64,000 nucleotides of DNA from Sorex araneus (GCF_027595985.1 NC_073307.1:42820594-42884593), one strand, 5' to 3'; numbered from the stretch's first letter, positions 1-10,140 are shown. Numbers and translations are program-made. Notes: generated from the letters alone by a model not told the origin.

Positions 1-108
1 GCATCCCATATGGTCCCCTGAGCACCGCCAGGAGTAATTCCTGAGTGCATGAGCCAGGAGTAACCCCTATGCACCGCTGGGTGTGACCCCCCCCAAAAAA
101 AGAAACCC
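1..108 (+). mobile_element. SOR-type SINE, 5' part cut by window edge
   Basis: The window opens inside the body of the shrew tRNA-derived SINE: the 'cccatatggtcccctgagcaccgccaggag' region, the 'agccaggagtaacccct' motif and the terminal 'gggtgtgacc' run are present, followed by a C-run and a short A-rich tail. The tRNA-like head with A and B boxes lies upstream of the window. An extra 'atg' in 'gagtgcatgagccagg' is a small private insertion. Close similarity to the youngest copies in the window suggests a fairly recent insertion. Confidence 0.88.
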
Positions 109-321
109 GCCCAGCATTTGTGGCTCCCTCTCCTGCAGTCCCCAGAGTCATCCTGGAATTGCAGAAATACACTTGAGCCGAGGAGACAGGACCATTTCCC
201 CCCAAACAAACAAAAAATAATTTTAAAAGTTAGCCTTGCCTAGAACTCATGCCAGTCCAGTCAGATGAGTAAGAATCTCAGGAACCCGGAGATGTGAGCA
301 TTTCAGAGCCTCCCTGTGCAG

Positions 322-488
322 GTGGGGGAAGTAGTTCAACTGGTCGAGCACAGGATTTGCATGCAGGAGGTCCAAATTCCATCCCTGGCATCATATTGTT
401 CCTCTGTGTAGCCAGGAAGGACCTCTAGCTTAGATCTGGGAATAAGCCCAGGGAACCACTGGGTGTCCTCCACAAAGAAAAAATAAAG
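322..488 (+). mobile_element. Diverged SOR-type SINE
   Basis: A decayed tRNA head ('gtagttcaactggtcgagcacaggatttgcatgcaggaggtcc') runs into a damaged B box ('aattccatccctggc'). The body has lost the 'catatggtcccc' box but keeps 'gggaataagcccaggg', 'ccactgggtgt' and an A-rich tail. Heavy divergence marks an old copy. Confidence 0.65.
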
Positions 489-1210
489 ACTTAATCAATG
501 AGGGAAGAAGTGGGGTGAGGATGGCTATGTTCTGAATATACAGAAGTATATTCCCAAGTCTTCCCCATCCTGCCACCCTCCTCTAAGGTCCATAAGGAAC
601 AGAATCATCAGTGGGCTCCTCTGCCTTCCTGGACTAGCTCAGCAAGTCCTCTATGTCCTTTTGTTTTAGAGCAAAGGTCGTAATTCAACGGCTAAACGTT
701 AGATCTTCAAAAACCAACCAGCCAACCTGGACCAGTTTTTCATTTTATTTGAATCTTCCTCCATATTTTTGGCCCAGGAGGCACAGGAGACAGCGGGTGC
801 TCTCATTGGAGCACTTATTACAAGAGTTTTTTCAGAAACTTCTGCCATGACGGAATCTTTGCCACTAGGCAGCTGCCCTTTGCCTCTGGACAGCCTCTGA
901 GTCCTCCAACCTGTGGCGCTACGGCTGCTGTTCAGGGTCAGGGCAATGGTGCTCCCTCACTTGGACTGGCAACGGCGCCTGACCCCACTAGAGGCAGGGC
1001 TGCAGCGGCGGCCGAAGGGCAGTGCACAACCCCGGGGAGACAGTTTATGAAGCCCAAGTCAGATGGAGTCCAGGGAGATTCCTAAGACCTACAGTGACCC
1101 ACGGTCACCAGCCACAGTGCTCAGATTCCCGGAGACCAAGGGCCTTCACCGCCTTGCCTTCCTGTCCTACCAGTCTGCGCTGCTCCAAGGCCCCTTGGCC
1201 TTTCCCTAAG
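489..1210. other. Unique sequence, no gene seen
   Basis: This stretch lies upstream of the CpG-rich cluster. I see no splice-bounded reading frame, RNA gene or recognisable repeat. GC content rises from about 850 onward, marking the approach to the CpG blocks. Confidence 0.5.
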
Positions 1211-2310
1211 AGAGGGTCCAAGACAGACTGTGAATCGGCTGATGAGCCCAAGAGTTCAGGTAGCGCCTGCGGGTGGGCCTGAGGTGCCCAGGAGAGGAAA
1301 GGGTTTCCCTGGACAGCGCCCCAGCGCCCCGCCCCGCCCCCTCCCGCTCCCGGGCTCCGGAGCCACGCAGCACGGGCGGGCGGGTGTTTCTTCCAGCGTT
1401 CCCCTCCCCCGGCAGGTGGAAATGCGAGGCCGACACTTGAGAGGGGCGAGGGGCGACCCCGAGAGCCCGGAAGTGGCTAGGTTCTGGTGGGTGGAGGAGA
1501 ATTCTTAACTGTGCAAAAGTAAACTCCCAAATCTGATCTGCTGGGACACTCCTGATTTCAAAACAGGTACAAAACATCTCTCGCTTCTTGGCCCCGCGTT
1601 TTACCGGCAGGCAGAGGAAACATACAAGAGTTAACACTGAAAAAATCATTTCGTTTGAAAACAAATTATGAAACTCGTTGTGGGGCACGGCCAGTATACC
1701 CATAAAGCAAACAAGATAGCCGGATTGTTTCTTTCTCCAAGAAGGGGGGGGGGAGCAAAACCAGAAATTAATTTGATTCAGCCTCTGAAACAATCCGTTT
1801 GCCCAGCCTAAAGCTGCCAATTAAAGAACTCCCCCCTGCCCCCCACCCCGGCGTCCGACCCCCGCAGACACAATTAACATGTAAATCAGCGGCGGAGAGA
1901 GAAGAAGGGGCTGCACGGACCCCCGCGGGGTGGAGGTGCGGGATCGAGAACATCGGGGGCCCCTAGGAAAGCGCCTGGGCGTGCGGGGTCCCGGGCGCGC
2001 TCGCTCTGCGGGCACCAGCCGAGGGAGCGCCGCCAAGGACCCAACCACCGCGGGCCGCTAAGGGCTCTTGCCCGCTCCCCGGAGTAGAGGAGAAGGTTCC
2101 GGAGAAGGCCCCCACCCATGCCGCGGGAGCGCGCAGTCCAGCCGCCGCCCCCACGCCCCAGCCCCCTCCCGGAGCCGGCCCCGGAGCCTCGGGGCTGCGC
2201 GCGCACCGAGGGCCGCGCCCCCCGCCCCCCAGGATCCGTGGCAGCGCGGTCTGGGAAAGGTGGCGCTGGCGGCCCCTGCTGGCCGCTCTGGCCAGCTGCA
2301 GGAAGACCGA
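1211..2310. promoter_or_regulatory. CpG-rich block A
   Basis: Dense CpG dinucleotides and several GC boxes ('ccccgccccgccccc' near 1325-1342) give two CpG-rich parts, about 1.3-1.48 and 1.85-2.3 kb. They flank an AT-rich middle (1,500-1,850) that looks conserved ('attaaagaactcc', 'acaattaacatgtaaatc'). A CTCF-like core (GGCCCCTGCTGGC) sits at 2271-2283. Long open frames here are a by-product of high GC. The block is probably part of a regulatory CpG island; direction of transcription cannot be read. Confidence 0.6.
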
Positions 2311-3420
2311 CTTCTCTGGTCTCGCCACCTTTTCCCAGGTGGCTGGCAGAGGGAAAAAAAATATTAGGGTGTGGTAGTGCATGCGTTGATTCTTTATGAG
2401 CTCTCCTGGCGGTCCCAGCAGGAGCCGCAAAAAAGGGTTCGCGGACTGAGTGATGATCTTAGCCAGGGGAGGGGACCGAGACGAATAGAACGTATTTATT
2501 TGACGGCCTAAGGGAAGCTGAGACCCCAATCTCTTTCCTAATGGTTTTCTCGACCTATCCCCCAGGCTTAAGAAGTATTGCTTGGAGAACTGCTCGGCCT
2601 TTCGGCACTTTCTCTTAAAGCCGCGTTTGTGGCCCGCACCATCTGCCCAAGCCCACTTGGGGAGCCTCGGCCCCTGCGCACAGTTGTTTGCTGAGCGAGT
2701 GCGCGCGGCGGGGAGCGCGCGGCGGCCCGCGGAAGGGGATTTGGTGTGACCTGACCAGTTGGCACAAGCCTGGAACCGCAACGCTTTTTTAGCGATTGGA
2801 AGTGTAAGCGCCGGAGAAAGGCTGTGCCTGCCATTCTTCCTGAGAGCGTAACAATAGAGCGTTGTAAATAGTAGCGATTTACTTCTTCCACGAAGCGGTT
2901 GGGTTCTCATCGGAATCGTTTGCGTCCTATTTCTGAAGTTGGTGGGGTTTTTTTAAAATATTTTTTTTGTGTGTATTTCTAAGAACAGTCAACACACTTT
3001 CCAAGTTTTAAAAACTGATCGTGGCACTTGCCAACACAGTTCTTTGTGCTGGGGTTTATTTGCTTAACATGCCTCATTGTCGTTTCTGTGCGTTAACTAA
3101 TAGCCGTGCTCCGATCTTGGAAGAGTATTTTTAACCGCACCGGCTTCAATCCAAGTCATCTGGGTGCGTGGCGCGTCCATCGCTTCTGAAATCTACCCCT
3201 TGATAGCAGATCAGAATTAGAAAGGCTCGCCGTTCACTTATCCTCATCCTCTCAAACTTTTCCACTTAATAAAATCGATGAACAAATCCTTTCTTGTAAC
3301 TCGCTCCTGCACTACTATTTTTATTTATTTTTCTGATTTTCTGATTCAGCAAAGCCATCCGGGATTTTTTTTTTTCCCAAGCTAGAGCAGATGCGGGGGT
3401 GGGGACGGGGGTGGGGGTTT
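2311..3420. other. Inter-island sequence, GC falling to AT-rich
   Basis: GC-rich sequence at 2.4-2.8 kb (CpG cluster around 2640-2730) grades into AT-rich sequence at 2.9-3.4 kb. The AT-rich part has features typical of conserved non-coding DNA ('gcgttaactaatagccgtg', 'cttaataaaatcgatgaac'). No exon with credible splice sites was seen and no lineage-specific repeat interrupts it, which is notable given the SINE density elsewhere. Confidence 0.45.
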
Positions 3421-3960
3421 CAGGGCTGGGCTCTGGCGGGACTCGCCCCCGTGGGGACTTGGACCGAGCGCACGGCGTGGGGCCGGGGCTCACTGTGAAA
3501 GGAAGCTGAGCCGGCCAGTCGGGCCACGGCTCCACCTTGCAGACATCACCGCGTGGCTTCTCCCTTCTCTCTGCCGAGCTCCCTCGCATTCACGCAACGG
3601 GCACCGCAGCTCTCCTTCGGGTCGGAGGCGACGCCAGCCAAAGGAGGCGGGGTTGCGGGAGGAGAGTCCGCTGTGCGTAATCCAGTCCGGGACTTGGCTC
3701 CGCCCGGGAGCGGCGACGGAGTAGTGAGCGGCGCGGGGTGAGGCTGCAGCTAACTCCGCTTTCCGCGCACTCGGCTGCCCAGGCGCTCGGGACGCAGCAG
3801 CGGCGCTTCTCCGCGGGGCCCACCGCCCGCGATGCCCGCTTAGGAGCGTGCGGCAGCGGCCAGCATCGCCTCACCGGCGCGGCACAGCCCTCGCGGCGGC
3901 CGAGCGGGGCTCGAGCCCTGCACCCCCACCCCGCCCCCCACCCTGAAATGACTTGTTAAT
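3421..3960 (+). promoter_or_regulatory. CpG-rich block B, candidate core promoter
   Basis: Very CpG-dense sequence with GC boxes: 'gaggcggggttg' near 3643, 'ggctccgcccggg' near 3697 and 'ccccgccccccacc' near 3930. There is no TATA box. It sits immediately 5' of a segment ending in a strong plus-strand splice donor (4332/4333), so the simplest reading is a TATA-less promoter firing to the right. CpG promoters are often bidirectional, so strand is tentative. Confidence 0.5.
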
Positions 3961-4332
3961 CGGAGCAGACACCACCGAAGGCGCTCAGCGGAGTGGAACC
4001 CAAGTGGCAATTGGATTTGGTGAAGAGTTTCTTGAACATTTTACTCCTTTCTTGTTGGCTTTTTCCCTCCCTCCTTTCTTTCCCTCCCCACCTCCCCTTC
4101 TCCGCCTGTCATTGGAGATGAACACGGCGCGTTTGCATCCCAGAAAGTAGTCGCCACGACTATTAGCCCCCAAAGAGACAAGCACACATGTAGGAATGAC
4201 AAAGGCTTGCAAAGGAGAGAGCGCAGCTCGCGGCCCGGAGAGATCCCCCTCGATAATGGATTACTAAATGGGATACACGCTGCACCAGTCTGCTCCCAGC
4301 CCCGGCCGCCTGCCCGTCGATGCACCGAAAAG
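3961..4332 (+). other. Candidate first exon (5' UTR with uORF and short coding start)
   Basis: Transcription start is unknown; the 3' end is set by a good splice donor, GAAAAG|GTACGG, with the GT at 4333-4334. Near the 3' end a four-codon frame, ATG GAT TAC TAA (4256-4267), has a strong Kozak context (A at -3, G at +4). Its stop is directly followed by a second ATG at 4268, open to the donor for 21 codons plus two bases, beginning M-G-Y-T-L-H-Q and ending in phase 2. I do not recognise that N-terminus, and the exon could equally be non-coding. Upstream are a pyrimidine-rich tract (4050-4110) and two inverted CCAAT-like boxes ('attgg'). Joined to the possible downstream exon at 8154 the frame closes after about nine residues, so that pairing gives no support for coding. 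Confidence 0.4.
4256..4267 (+). promoter_or_regulatory. Minimal uORF (M-D-Y-stop) abutting next ATG
   Basis: ATGGATTACTAA is followed with no spacer by ATGGGA. The first ATG has the better Kozak context (A at -3, G at +4) and the second is weaker at -3 (T). If transcribed, initiation at the second ATG would need leaky scanning or termination-reinitiation, so the arrangement would damp translation. This holds only if the segment is in a 5' UTR. Confidence 0.35.
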
Positions 4333-5930
4333 GTACGGCTGGCTCTGCCCCCGGCGCGCCCCACCTCCCCGGCGGCTTGGCCACGGCCGGCGGGTCCGGG
4401 GGGGCTGCGGTTCGCACGCGCTATCGGCTTTGTGGGTTGCCTGCGTTTTATTTTGACTCGTGCCTCCGTCTCCCGAGCATTGACCGGCCCTGGGGGAGCC
4501 GGGCTGAGCCCTGCCCGCCGCTCCTCTCCGCCCCGCGCCCGAGAGACCGCCGGGCTCGGGCTCCCCAGCTCCCCTTCCCCACCCGTGCGGCGCACACGCC
4601 CGGCGCCGCCCGGGCCCGCGACCGCGCGGATGGCTGCCTCGTCCGGGGGATATGTGTATGTGTGTGTGTGTGCGTGTGTGCGTGTGCAGGACCCAGGGCT
4701 CGTTCTCACTCTCGGAGGCCCGGAGAGGGTGGGATTCTCCCGAGCTCGCTGTCTGTCCTGGTGCGCAGGCTGGGGGAGGAGGTGAAGAGGGTCCTGGCCT
4801 CGAGGGGCTAGGGAGATTGGGGGACTTAAGGGGAGTATTACGCTCTTCTCGCCCAGCTGGGACCCAGTTTGGGCTCCGGAGCGTGTGTGCGGGGGAAGGG
4901 TTAGGCAGAGACTGGGGGAAGCGAAGAGAATCTTTTGTTGTCCGCGCGGGGGTCTGGGCTGGGCTCTGGAGTGCGGGGAAACTTGGAATGGCTCTGCCCC
5001 CCCCCCGGCCCCCCCACCCCCAGCGCGCCCCGCTGCTCGGGGAAACATCCCGGCTCCCGCAGCTGCTGGCCGCAGAGATTCCGGGCTTTGTCTGCGCGAA
5101 GGAGTGCCCAGGAACGGCCTCCTCCTGGGGGTGGCGCGTTGCCCCCCCCACCCCCCGGCCCTGGGTCCGCGGACGCCGCTAGCCCCTGGGCGGTGAGGAG
5201 AGCATCTGTCGCGGGTGCGTCCCTCTCAACACGGAGCCCCTCCACGCCCGGGCCGGCGTCCGCGGCGCCCCCTGCAAAGCCCGCCGAGATCCCGATCTGG
5301 AAAGGAGGTGTCCCGAGGCGGGGGGAGGGCGTGGAGACCTGCCAAGAGATGGCCCGGGCGCTGGTGACCCAGACCACTCGCAGCCTCGCCGACCGACGGG
5401 GGTCGCCGGGGAGCGCGCCCCACAGTCCCACCCTCCCGGGAGGACCTCCGCGCCGGTGCCACTGCCTCTGCTCCGGGTTCTCCGCGGATTTTGGTTTTGT
5501 TTTTCCGTCCCAGCTTCCCCGTGGGGGACACGCGGTGGAGCTGGGTGCTGAGATTCCCTCTCCTCCGCGCACTCCCCGAGCCACCCAGGGGGAGCCAGGG
5601 AGCAAGCCCGGGACTTGCTGGTGTCGGGAACGGAAACCGGACGCCGCTGTCTTTCCCGCTCCCTCGCCTCCCCTCCGCCCGGCGCCGCCTCCTTTTCCCA
5701 CTCGGGGTTCTCTCCCACCAGGCGCTTTTGGCAAAGTTTCTTTGAAAAAACCGGGGGTGGGGAGGGGCGGGCGTCAAGGCCGTGCAGCCTGCGGATAAAC
5801 GAACCCCGAGGGCGCAGAGGGTGGCTCGCAGGGGCTTCGGCGAGGAGTTGGGTGCCCGCCCCTGGACGGTGGCGCCCCCAGGCGCGCTGTCAGCTGGACT
5901 AGAAAAGCGCGACCCTGCATTTGCAATGGA
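4333..5930. promoter_or_regulatory. CpG-rich block C
   Basis: The largest CpG-dense block lies downstream of the candidate exon 1 donor and would be the start of intron 1. It contains a (TG)n-like tract (4651-4687), a C-run pair (4997-5022) with G-quadruplex potential on the minus strand, and many overlapping long open frames on both strands with no domain I recognise. Frame openness here is expected from GC bias. Confidence 0.6.
4651..4687 (+). repeat. (TG)n with TGCG interruptions
   Basis: Alternating purine-pyrimidine microsatellite inside the CpG island, interrupted by two CG steps. Confidence 0.9.
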
Positions 5931-6904
5931 GGGGTGTAAGAATTGGGTGTAGAAGTGACAGGAGAGGGGTGCGGAGGGGTCGGGAAGTTAAGGGGCTGGA
6001 TTCGAGACGCCTGTGGAGAGCAGCTGATGCGCCGACGCCGCTGGATGTACCTGCGCAGGCTCGAGGGTTTGCAACGAACGAGGTTCAGAAGCTGCACCCC
6101 CAGCCTCCCCAGCCCAGCACGAATTCCAAGCCCGCCAGGGTGCAAGGAGAAGGGAAGCAGGCAGCTTGCGGTGCGTGGGGCTGCAGGGGTCGAGGTAGAA
6201 CCTGTCAGCATTGCCAAAGCCTGTGTTTGCCAGGGCACCCTCCGGCCTGCTTAGCAGCGCGAAGTGCCCTCTGGACGTTCAGCATCGGTTCTTGGTCAAA
6301 AGGGGTTTGCTCGGTGGAAGGTGGTGACCGGGCCCCGCCAAGGCGGAGGTAACTGTGGGTTTTGCTGGACGAACTCATTAACTGCATGTTGCTACTGAAC
6401 GCGAGCCATGCACGCTTTGAAACAGTGGCGCGCGAGGACGCAGACACAGACACAGACATCCCACTTGTAGGCGCAACTTTCTTCGCCTCGAATCCGGATT
6501 CGCCTTGAGTCCGGGCTTCTCCTAGGCAGGCTTTAAAGCAAGACGTCGCCCTCCAATGCACGTTCCCATCTCCTGGGTGGGGAATTCCAGGTCCGCACTA
6601 TAGCCTGGCGGGGGGTAGGGGGGCGCTTTCATCCTGGTCCTTGTCAGGCTTCCTTTTCCTCGTGCACAGTCCTTACACCCTGCTGCGCTAAGAGCTGGAC
6701 AAGATGGGTGGTTCCTATACTCACTCGGGCCTGGTGTTGAATCCTTGTAGGGGACTCCCACCCCCACCGCCCAAAGAAAAGATGCCTGTACTGCATTGTG
6801 AATGCAAACATCTTCGTTTCCTACACCTTCTCCAAATGACTACCAGAGGTCACGGTGCAAGGATTCTGTGTGTATTTTTTTTTTATTGGCCTGTTTAGTC
6901 TTCA
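5931..6904. other. Shoulder of the CpG cluster, no gene seen
   Basis: GC-rich to mixed sequence with scattered CpGs. Apparent frames lack splice sites and known motifs. An imperfect (CA)n-like stretch ('gacacagacacagacatcc') lies near 6440. Confidence 0.4.
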
Positions 6905-7060
6905 TGGAGCAGTTTTAGGATTTACAGTAACCTTTGATTAAACGACACCAGGCACCAAAGTTAATTATTAACCTAACTTTAAATACAGTGGTGGAGCAGT
7001 GTCTGCACCTAATAACCTAAACTATCAGTTAAAAAATAATTACACGATTTGAATTGGGGT
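6905..7060. promoter_or_regulatory. AT-rich candidate enhancer with HNF1 and TCF/LEF-like sites
   Basis: Dense binding-site-like words are packed into about 150 bp: CTTTGAT (TCF/LEF-like) at 6932-6938, CACCAAAG at 6953-6960, and the perfect palindrome GTTAATTATTAAC at 6960-6972, which equals the HNF1 consensus GTTAATNATTAAC. Several TAAT homeodomain cores follow. The segment is repeat-free in a repeat-rich window, as expected for a conserved non-coding element. Function is inferred; conservation cannot be tested here. Confidence 0.4.
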
Positions 7061-8110
7061 ACCCCTGCTTGTTGGTGTGGTTACTTTTATTTGAACACTT
7101 TGTGGCGCCACCCCCCCCCCCTTTCTCTATTATTTGTGTTACGGGGGCATTCTTGAATGAGCCACGCAGTGGACAATCTGGAAGCAAGAAGGGATGGTGA
7201 TCAGACTGAAAACCTCCTTTCTATGTTCTTTTTTTCAACTTTCTATGGAGTCTTCTAGTTCGTGTTTCCCACAGTGCTTGCAAGGTGACAATGATCCTTC
7301 CCTGTTAGGTTTTGCAGCTCTCTCACCCTTTTAGAGAGGTGCCACATTCTCAATAATGCATATCATCCACATATGTAAATGTGTCTCAGACACCCCAAGT
7401 CATTATCTCGGGGAGCCATCTGCAGAATGTACACAGTAGATAAATCATCTAAGTTGAAGTAGGTTAAAATGCATCAGAACCGATATAGAAAAGCAAGTTA
7501 ATGTTGAATGAATAAATGAATAGTTACATGTCTCCACTCCATGCTTCACATTTCTCCATTTAAAATTGACCTGTTTATATTTTTCCCAGGGGAGAAAAGA
7601 AAACCACTATGGCTCTAAGAAGTGGTTATTCAAAAGCGGCAATATGTATAACTTTATTCACACACACGGACACACACACGGACACAAACACAACTCCTCA
7701 GGTTCTTTCCCAGTTTAGTGAATACTCTTCTCATCATTAAAAATACAGCATTTGCATTTTGAGTGGGCGGGTAACAGTGCTCTAGCTAAGTAAGTCGAGT
7801 GTGTTGAATCAGAGGGACGGCAAAAATTAAGCAGACTGCTATCACTGAATAAAAATAAAGACGCCCAAATTAAGAGCCGGTCTTAAATTCAAAATACTCA
7901 TGCTTTAAAAGCAAATGAGTAACTGCACTCCCGTATGAAATGGAAGGATAAATACTGTTTTGAACAGGAGATAAGTCAGTTACTTTACTCTGTGTACATA
8001 GTGGTTTAGCACTATTGGCCCTCCCGGCCTTTCCCCCTACCCCCTGCCCCTCCTCCCCCACTTCCCAGGACAAAAGCATGATGATGGGAGCAAAGTTTTT
8101 TTAGAAGGAG
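7061..8110. other. AT-rich unique sequence, probably conserved in part
   Basis: No SINE or L1 is visible over about 1 kb. There is an interrupted (CA)n ('cacacacacggacacacacacggacac', about 7658-7692). The parts at 7240-7440 and 7860-8000 are AT-rich with many TAAT/ATTA words. No exon signals beyond chance. Confidence 0.4.
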
Positions 8111-8153
8111 ATTGCCCAGAGCTAATATATTCTCCCATCTTATTTGTTTGCAG

Positions 8154-8277
8154 AAAGGAATCCCAGAACAAGCCAAACTAATTGCAAACGCTTTGATTAG
8201 GCATCTGCCATTTGCTGCAAGCAGCTCGCAGCCCGGGAGAACTGGCCTGCGTGCGCCTCTGCGCAGCCCTCCTTGGG
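8154..8277 (+). other. Possible internal exon
   Basis: A pyrimidine-rich tract ending TTTGTTTGCAG (AG at 8152-8153) precedes a 124-nt segment that ends at a strong donor, TGGG|GTGAGG (GT at 8278-8279). One frame is open throughout, but it does not join in frame with the ATG at 4268 across the 4332 donor: that join stops after about nine residues. It could be a non-coding or alternative exon, or a conserved enhancer; 'ctttgattaggcatctgcc' contains a TCF-like word. Splice-signal quality is the only evidence. Confidence 0.25.
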
Positions 8278-8279
8278 GT

Positions 8280-8910
8280 GAGGCGGGGCATTGTCCAGCT
8301 CCCAGAGTGGGCGTTCCCTGGGCAGGCCCACTTCCAGGGGAAGGGGAAACCTACACGCATCCTATTGTCCCCTGCCGGGTCAGTGTTCCCCACTCTCTTG
8401 GGGTCGCCCTAGAGCTCCGCTCGCTCGCCGCCTGGCATATTTCTATTCTAGACTGAAGGCTTTTCCTTCTCTGCCGTAAAAATGTGCTGTAAGAGCAACT
8501 GAGCTATTCTCTGCTGGCAACCACACGGCTGCCTCTTGGGGATATGGTAAGGTAGGGAAGGGAGGGAGGCATTTAATCCCTCTGAAATGGGCAAATAAGA
8601 TGTCATACCGCACAAACCTCAGGGGGAGCTGGGAGTCCAGGATGCTTCTCAGCGCGGGACTATTACAGTAGAGCCTATACACAGGGGATCTTGCTTGGTG
8701 AAGCAGAGGAGTTCTTGCAAAACTTTTATTTTGTTTTATTTTTTATGAGAATAATTCTAGTTGCACTCAGAGAGAGCTTCCAGTGAAACTATCAGCCCCC
8801 CAATGACTCCCAAACAACTTCTGTGGCCTAGATTATTTCTCCCCATCATCCCTCAAATCTTCTCTACCTAGAGATAAGGAGCTGCTCTACCATGTTCTAA
8901 CTCCTACCAC
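8280..8910. other. Unique sequence, no gene seen
   Basis: Mixed-composition sequence following the possible exon, GC-rich to about 8440 and then AT-richer. No repeat or RNA gene is recognised. Confidence 0.4.
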
Positions 8911-9066
8911 TGGGGCTAGTAGAGTGGGTAAGGCACTTGTCTTACAATGCAGCTGACTCTGGTTTGATCCTTGGCACTGCATATGTCCATCTGAGCCCCT
9001 GAGCACAGAGCCAGGAGTCAACCCTGAAGACCATCAGGTGTGGCCCCCAAACCAAAAACCAAACCG
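8911..9066 (+). mobile_element. SOR-type SINE
   Basis: Starts 'tggggctagtagagtgggtaaggc' and has a B box-like 'ggtttgatccttggc' and a shortened central part ('catatgtccatctgagcccctgag'). It ends 'catcaggtgtggcccccaaacc' with a CA-rich tail. Moderately diverged. Confidence 0.75.
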
Positions 9067-9429
9067 CAAACACCCAACTCAGGATCTTTCTCTGAACTTA
9101 AACATACTTTTGTCATCATCTTCTCCTCCTTGGTCCATAGCAGTTCTACTCTCGGGTACAATGAAATTTTCCCTGGGTCTTCTTTCTCTTCCTCACATCC
9201 TCTTCTCTTGGGGGTGGGGGGTTTGGGTTGGGGGAGGTGCATACTGCTAATGGCCTACCTGAAGACTTCCTCCAGCCCTCTGTGGCCCTCCTGCTGGTCA
9301 AGCTGCTTCCTCTCCCCTCCCGCTGGGTCCTGAGCCAGCCTCCCCTCCTCTCCGCCCTTTGTTCTTGGCCTCCTACAGTGTTTTCTTAACAAAGCAGTTA
9401 AGTGTTTTTTTTTTTTCTCTTAGCCTGGC
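9067..9429. other. Pyrimidine-rich unique sequence
   Basis: C/T-rich plus strand with no gene or identifiable repeat apart from a short G-run ('gggggtggggggtttggg') near 9210 and a T-run near 9405. Confidence 0.35.
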
Positions 9430-9506
9430 CGGAAGTATGACCCAAGGCCTCACGCAAAGGAGACATGTGCCTACATCTGAGCTACATCCAGGGCCCTCCC
9501 CCCCAA
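9430..9506 (-). mobile_element. Degenerate SINE head
   Basis: Read on the minus strand, a tRNA-like head can be traced: the 'ctacatctgagctacatccagggccc' side corresponds to the start of the SINE and 'gcctcacgcaaaggagacatgtgcc' to its middle. The body is lost. Old and weak. Confidence 0.35.
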
Positions 9507-9949
9507 ATTTTGTAATCCTTAAATGCTTCTGCTGCTTGGATGCTTCCTACCTTAGTCTGGTCAAAGCCAAAGCTCTTCCGGTGCCCTTCCTCCCCGCCCT
9601 CCCATATCTGCCCTCACAGGCTGTCTCTCTGATTGAACTCTTGCTAGAGGTCATGGGTATCTGTCTTCCTTGCTCTCCCGGGTCTTTGCACTTGTTCTGC
9701 AAAGCTTGGGGTGCTTTCCTCATGACAGTTGCATGATTGATTTGCCCCTCGCCTTTGTGACGGAGCCAGTGAAGCCTCATCACCCTTTTCCTCTAGTATT
9801 TCCTCCCCTCCCCCCTCACCTGCTCTCTATTCTTTGGTTGGGCTGTTTATTTCTGAACACCAAATAGTAGGGATGACCTGGGTGTTGACTATTTTCTCCT
9901 CTTTCTTTCATCTTCTACTAGGACACAGTGCCACAAGGAAAGGATTTTT
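9507..9949. other. C/T-rich unique sequence
   Basis: Plus strand biased to pyrimidines. Open frames here have no recognisable domain. Nothing else seen. Confidence 0.35.
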
Positions 9950-10140
9950 TTGTTGTTTGCTTTTATTTGGGGGCCATACCCAGCTGTGCTCAGGGCTCAT
10001 CCCTGGCTCTATACTCGAGACTCACTCCTGGTAGTGCTCTGTGGTAGGAGAATCATGTGTGGTGCCAGGCATCAAACCCTGGACAGCTGTGTGCCTGGCA
10101 AGTGCACACAAGTGCCACCTGCTATAGTCTCACTCTGGCT
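9950..10140 (-). mobile_element. SOR-type SINE, antisense
   Basis: T-rich tail at the left, then 'gggggccatacccagctgtgctcaggg', 'tccctggctctat', 'gtggtgccaggcatcaaaccctgg' (B box complement) and the head to about 10140. Diverged copy lying on the minus strand. Confidence 0.75.

Noticed and set aside
1206-1820. 204-residue minus-strand frame beside CpG block A
   Set aside because: No recognisable motif, mixed composition, no splice or promoter evidence; overlaps an opposite-strand frame.
1963-2910. 315-residue minus-strand open frame, and similar long frames at 4041-5048, 4264-5151, 4901-5734 and 4935-5798
   Set aside because: All lie in CpG-rich DNA where stop codons are rare, overlap each other on both strands, show Pro/Arg/Gly/Ala-rich composition without domains, and cross the splice donor at 4332. 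Not supported as genes.
4268-4456. Reading through the donor at 4332 as a 62-residue protein
   Set aside because: The GT donor at 4333 fits an exon end better; downstream residues have GC-island composition and no recognisable motif.
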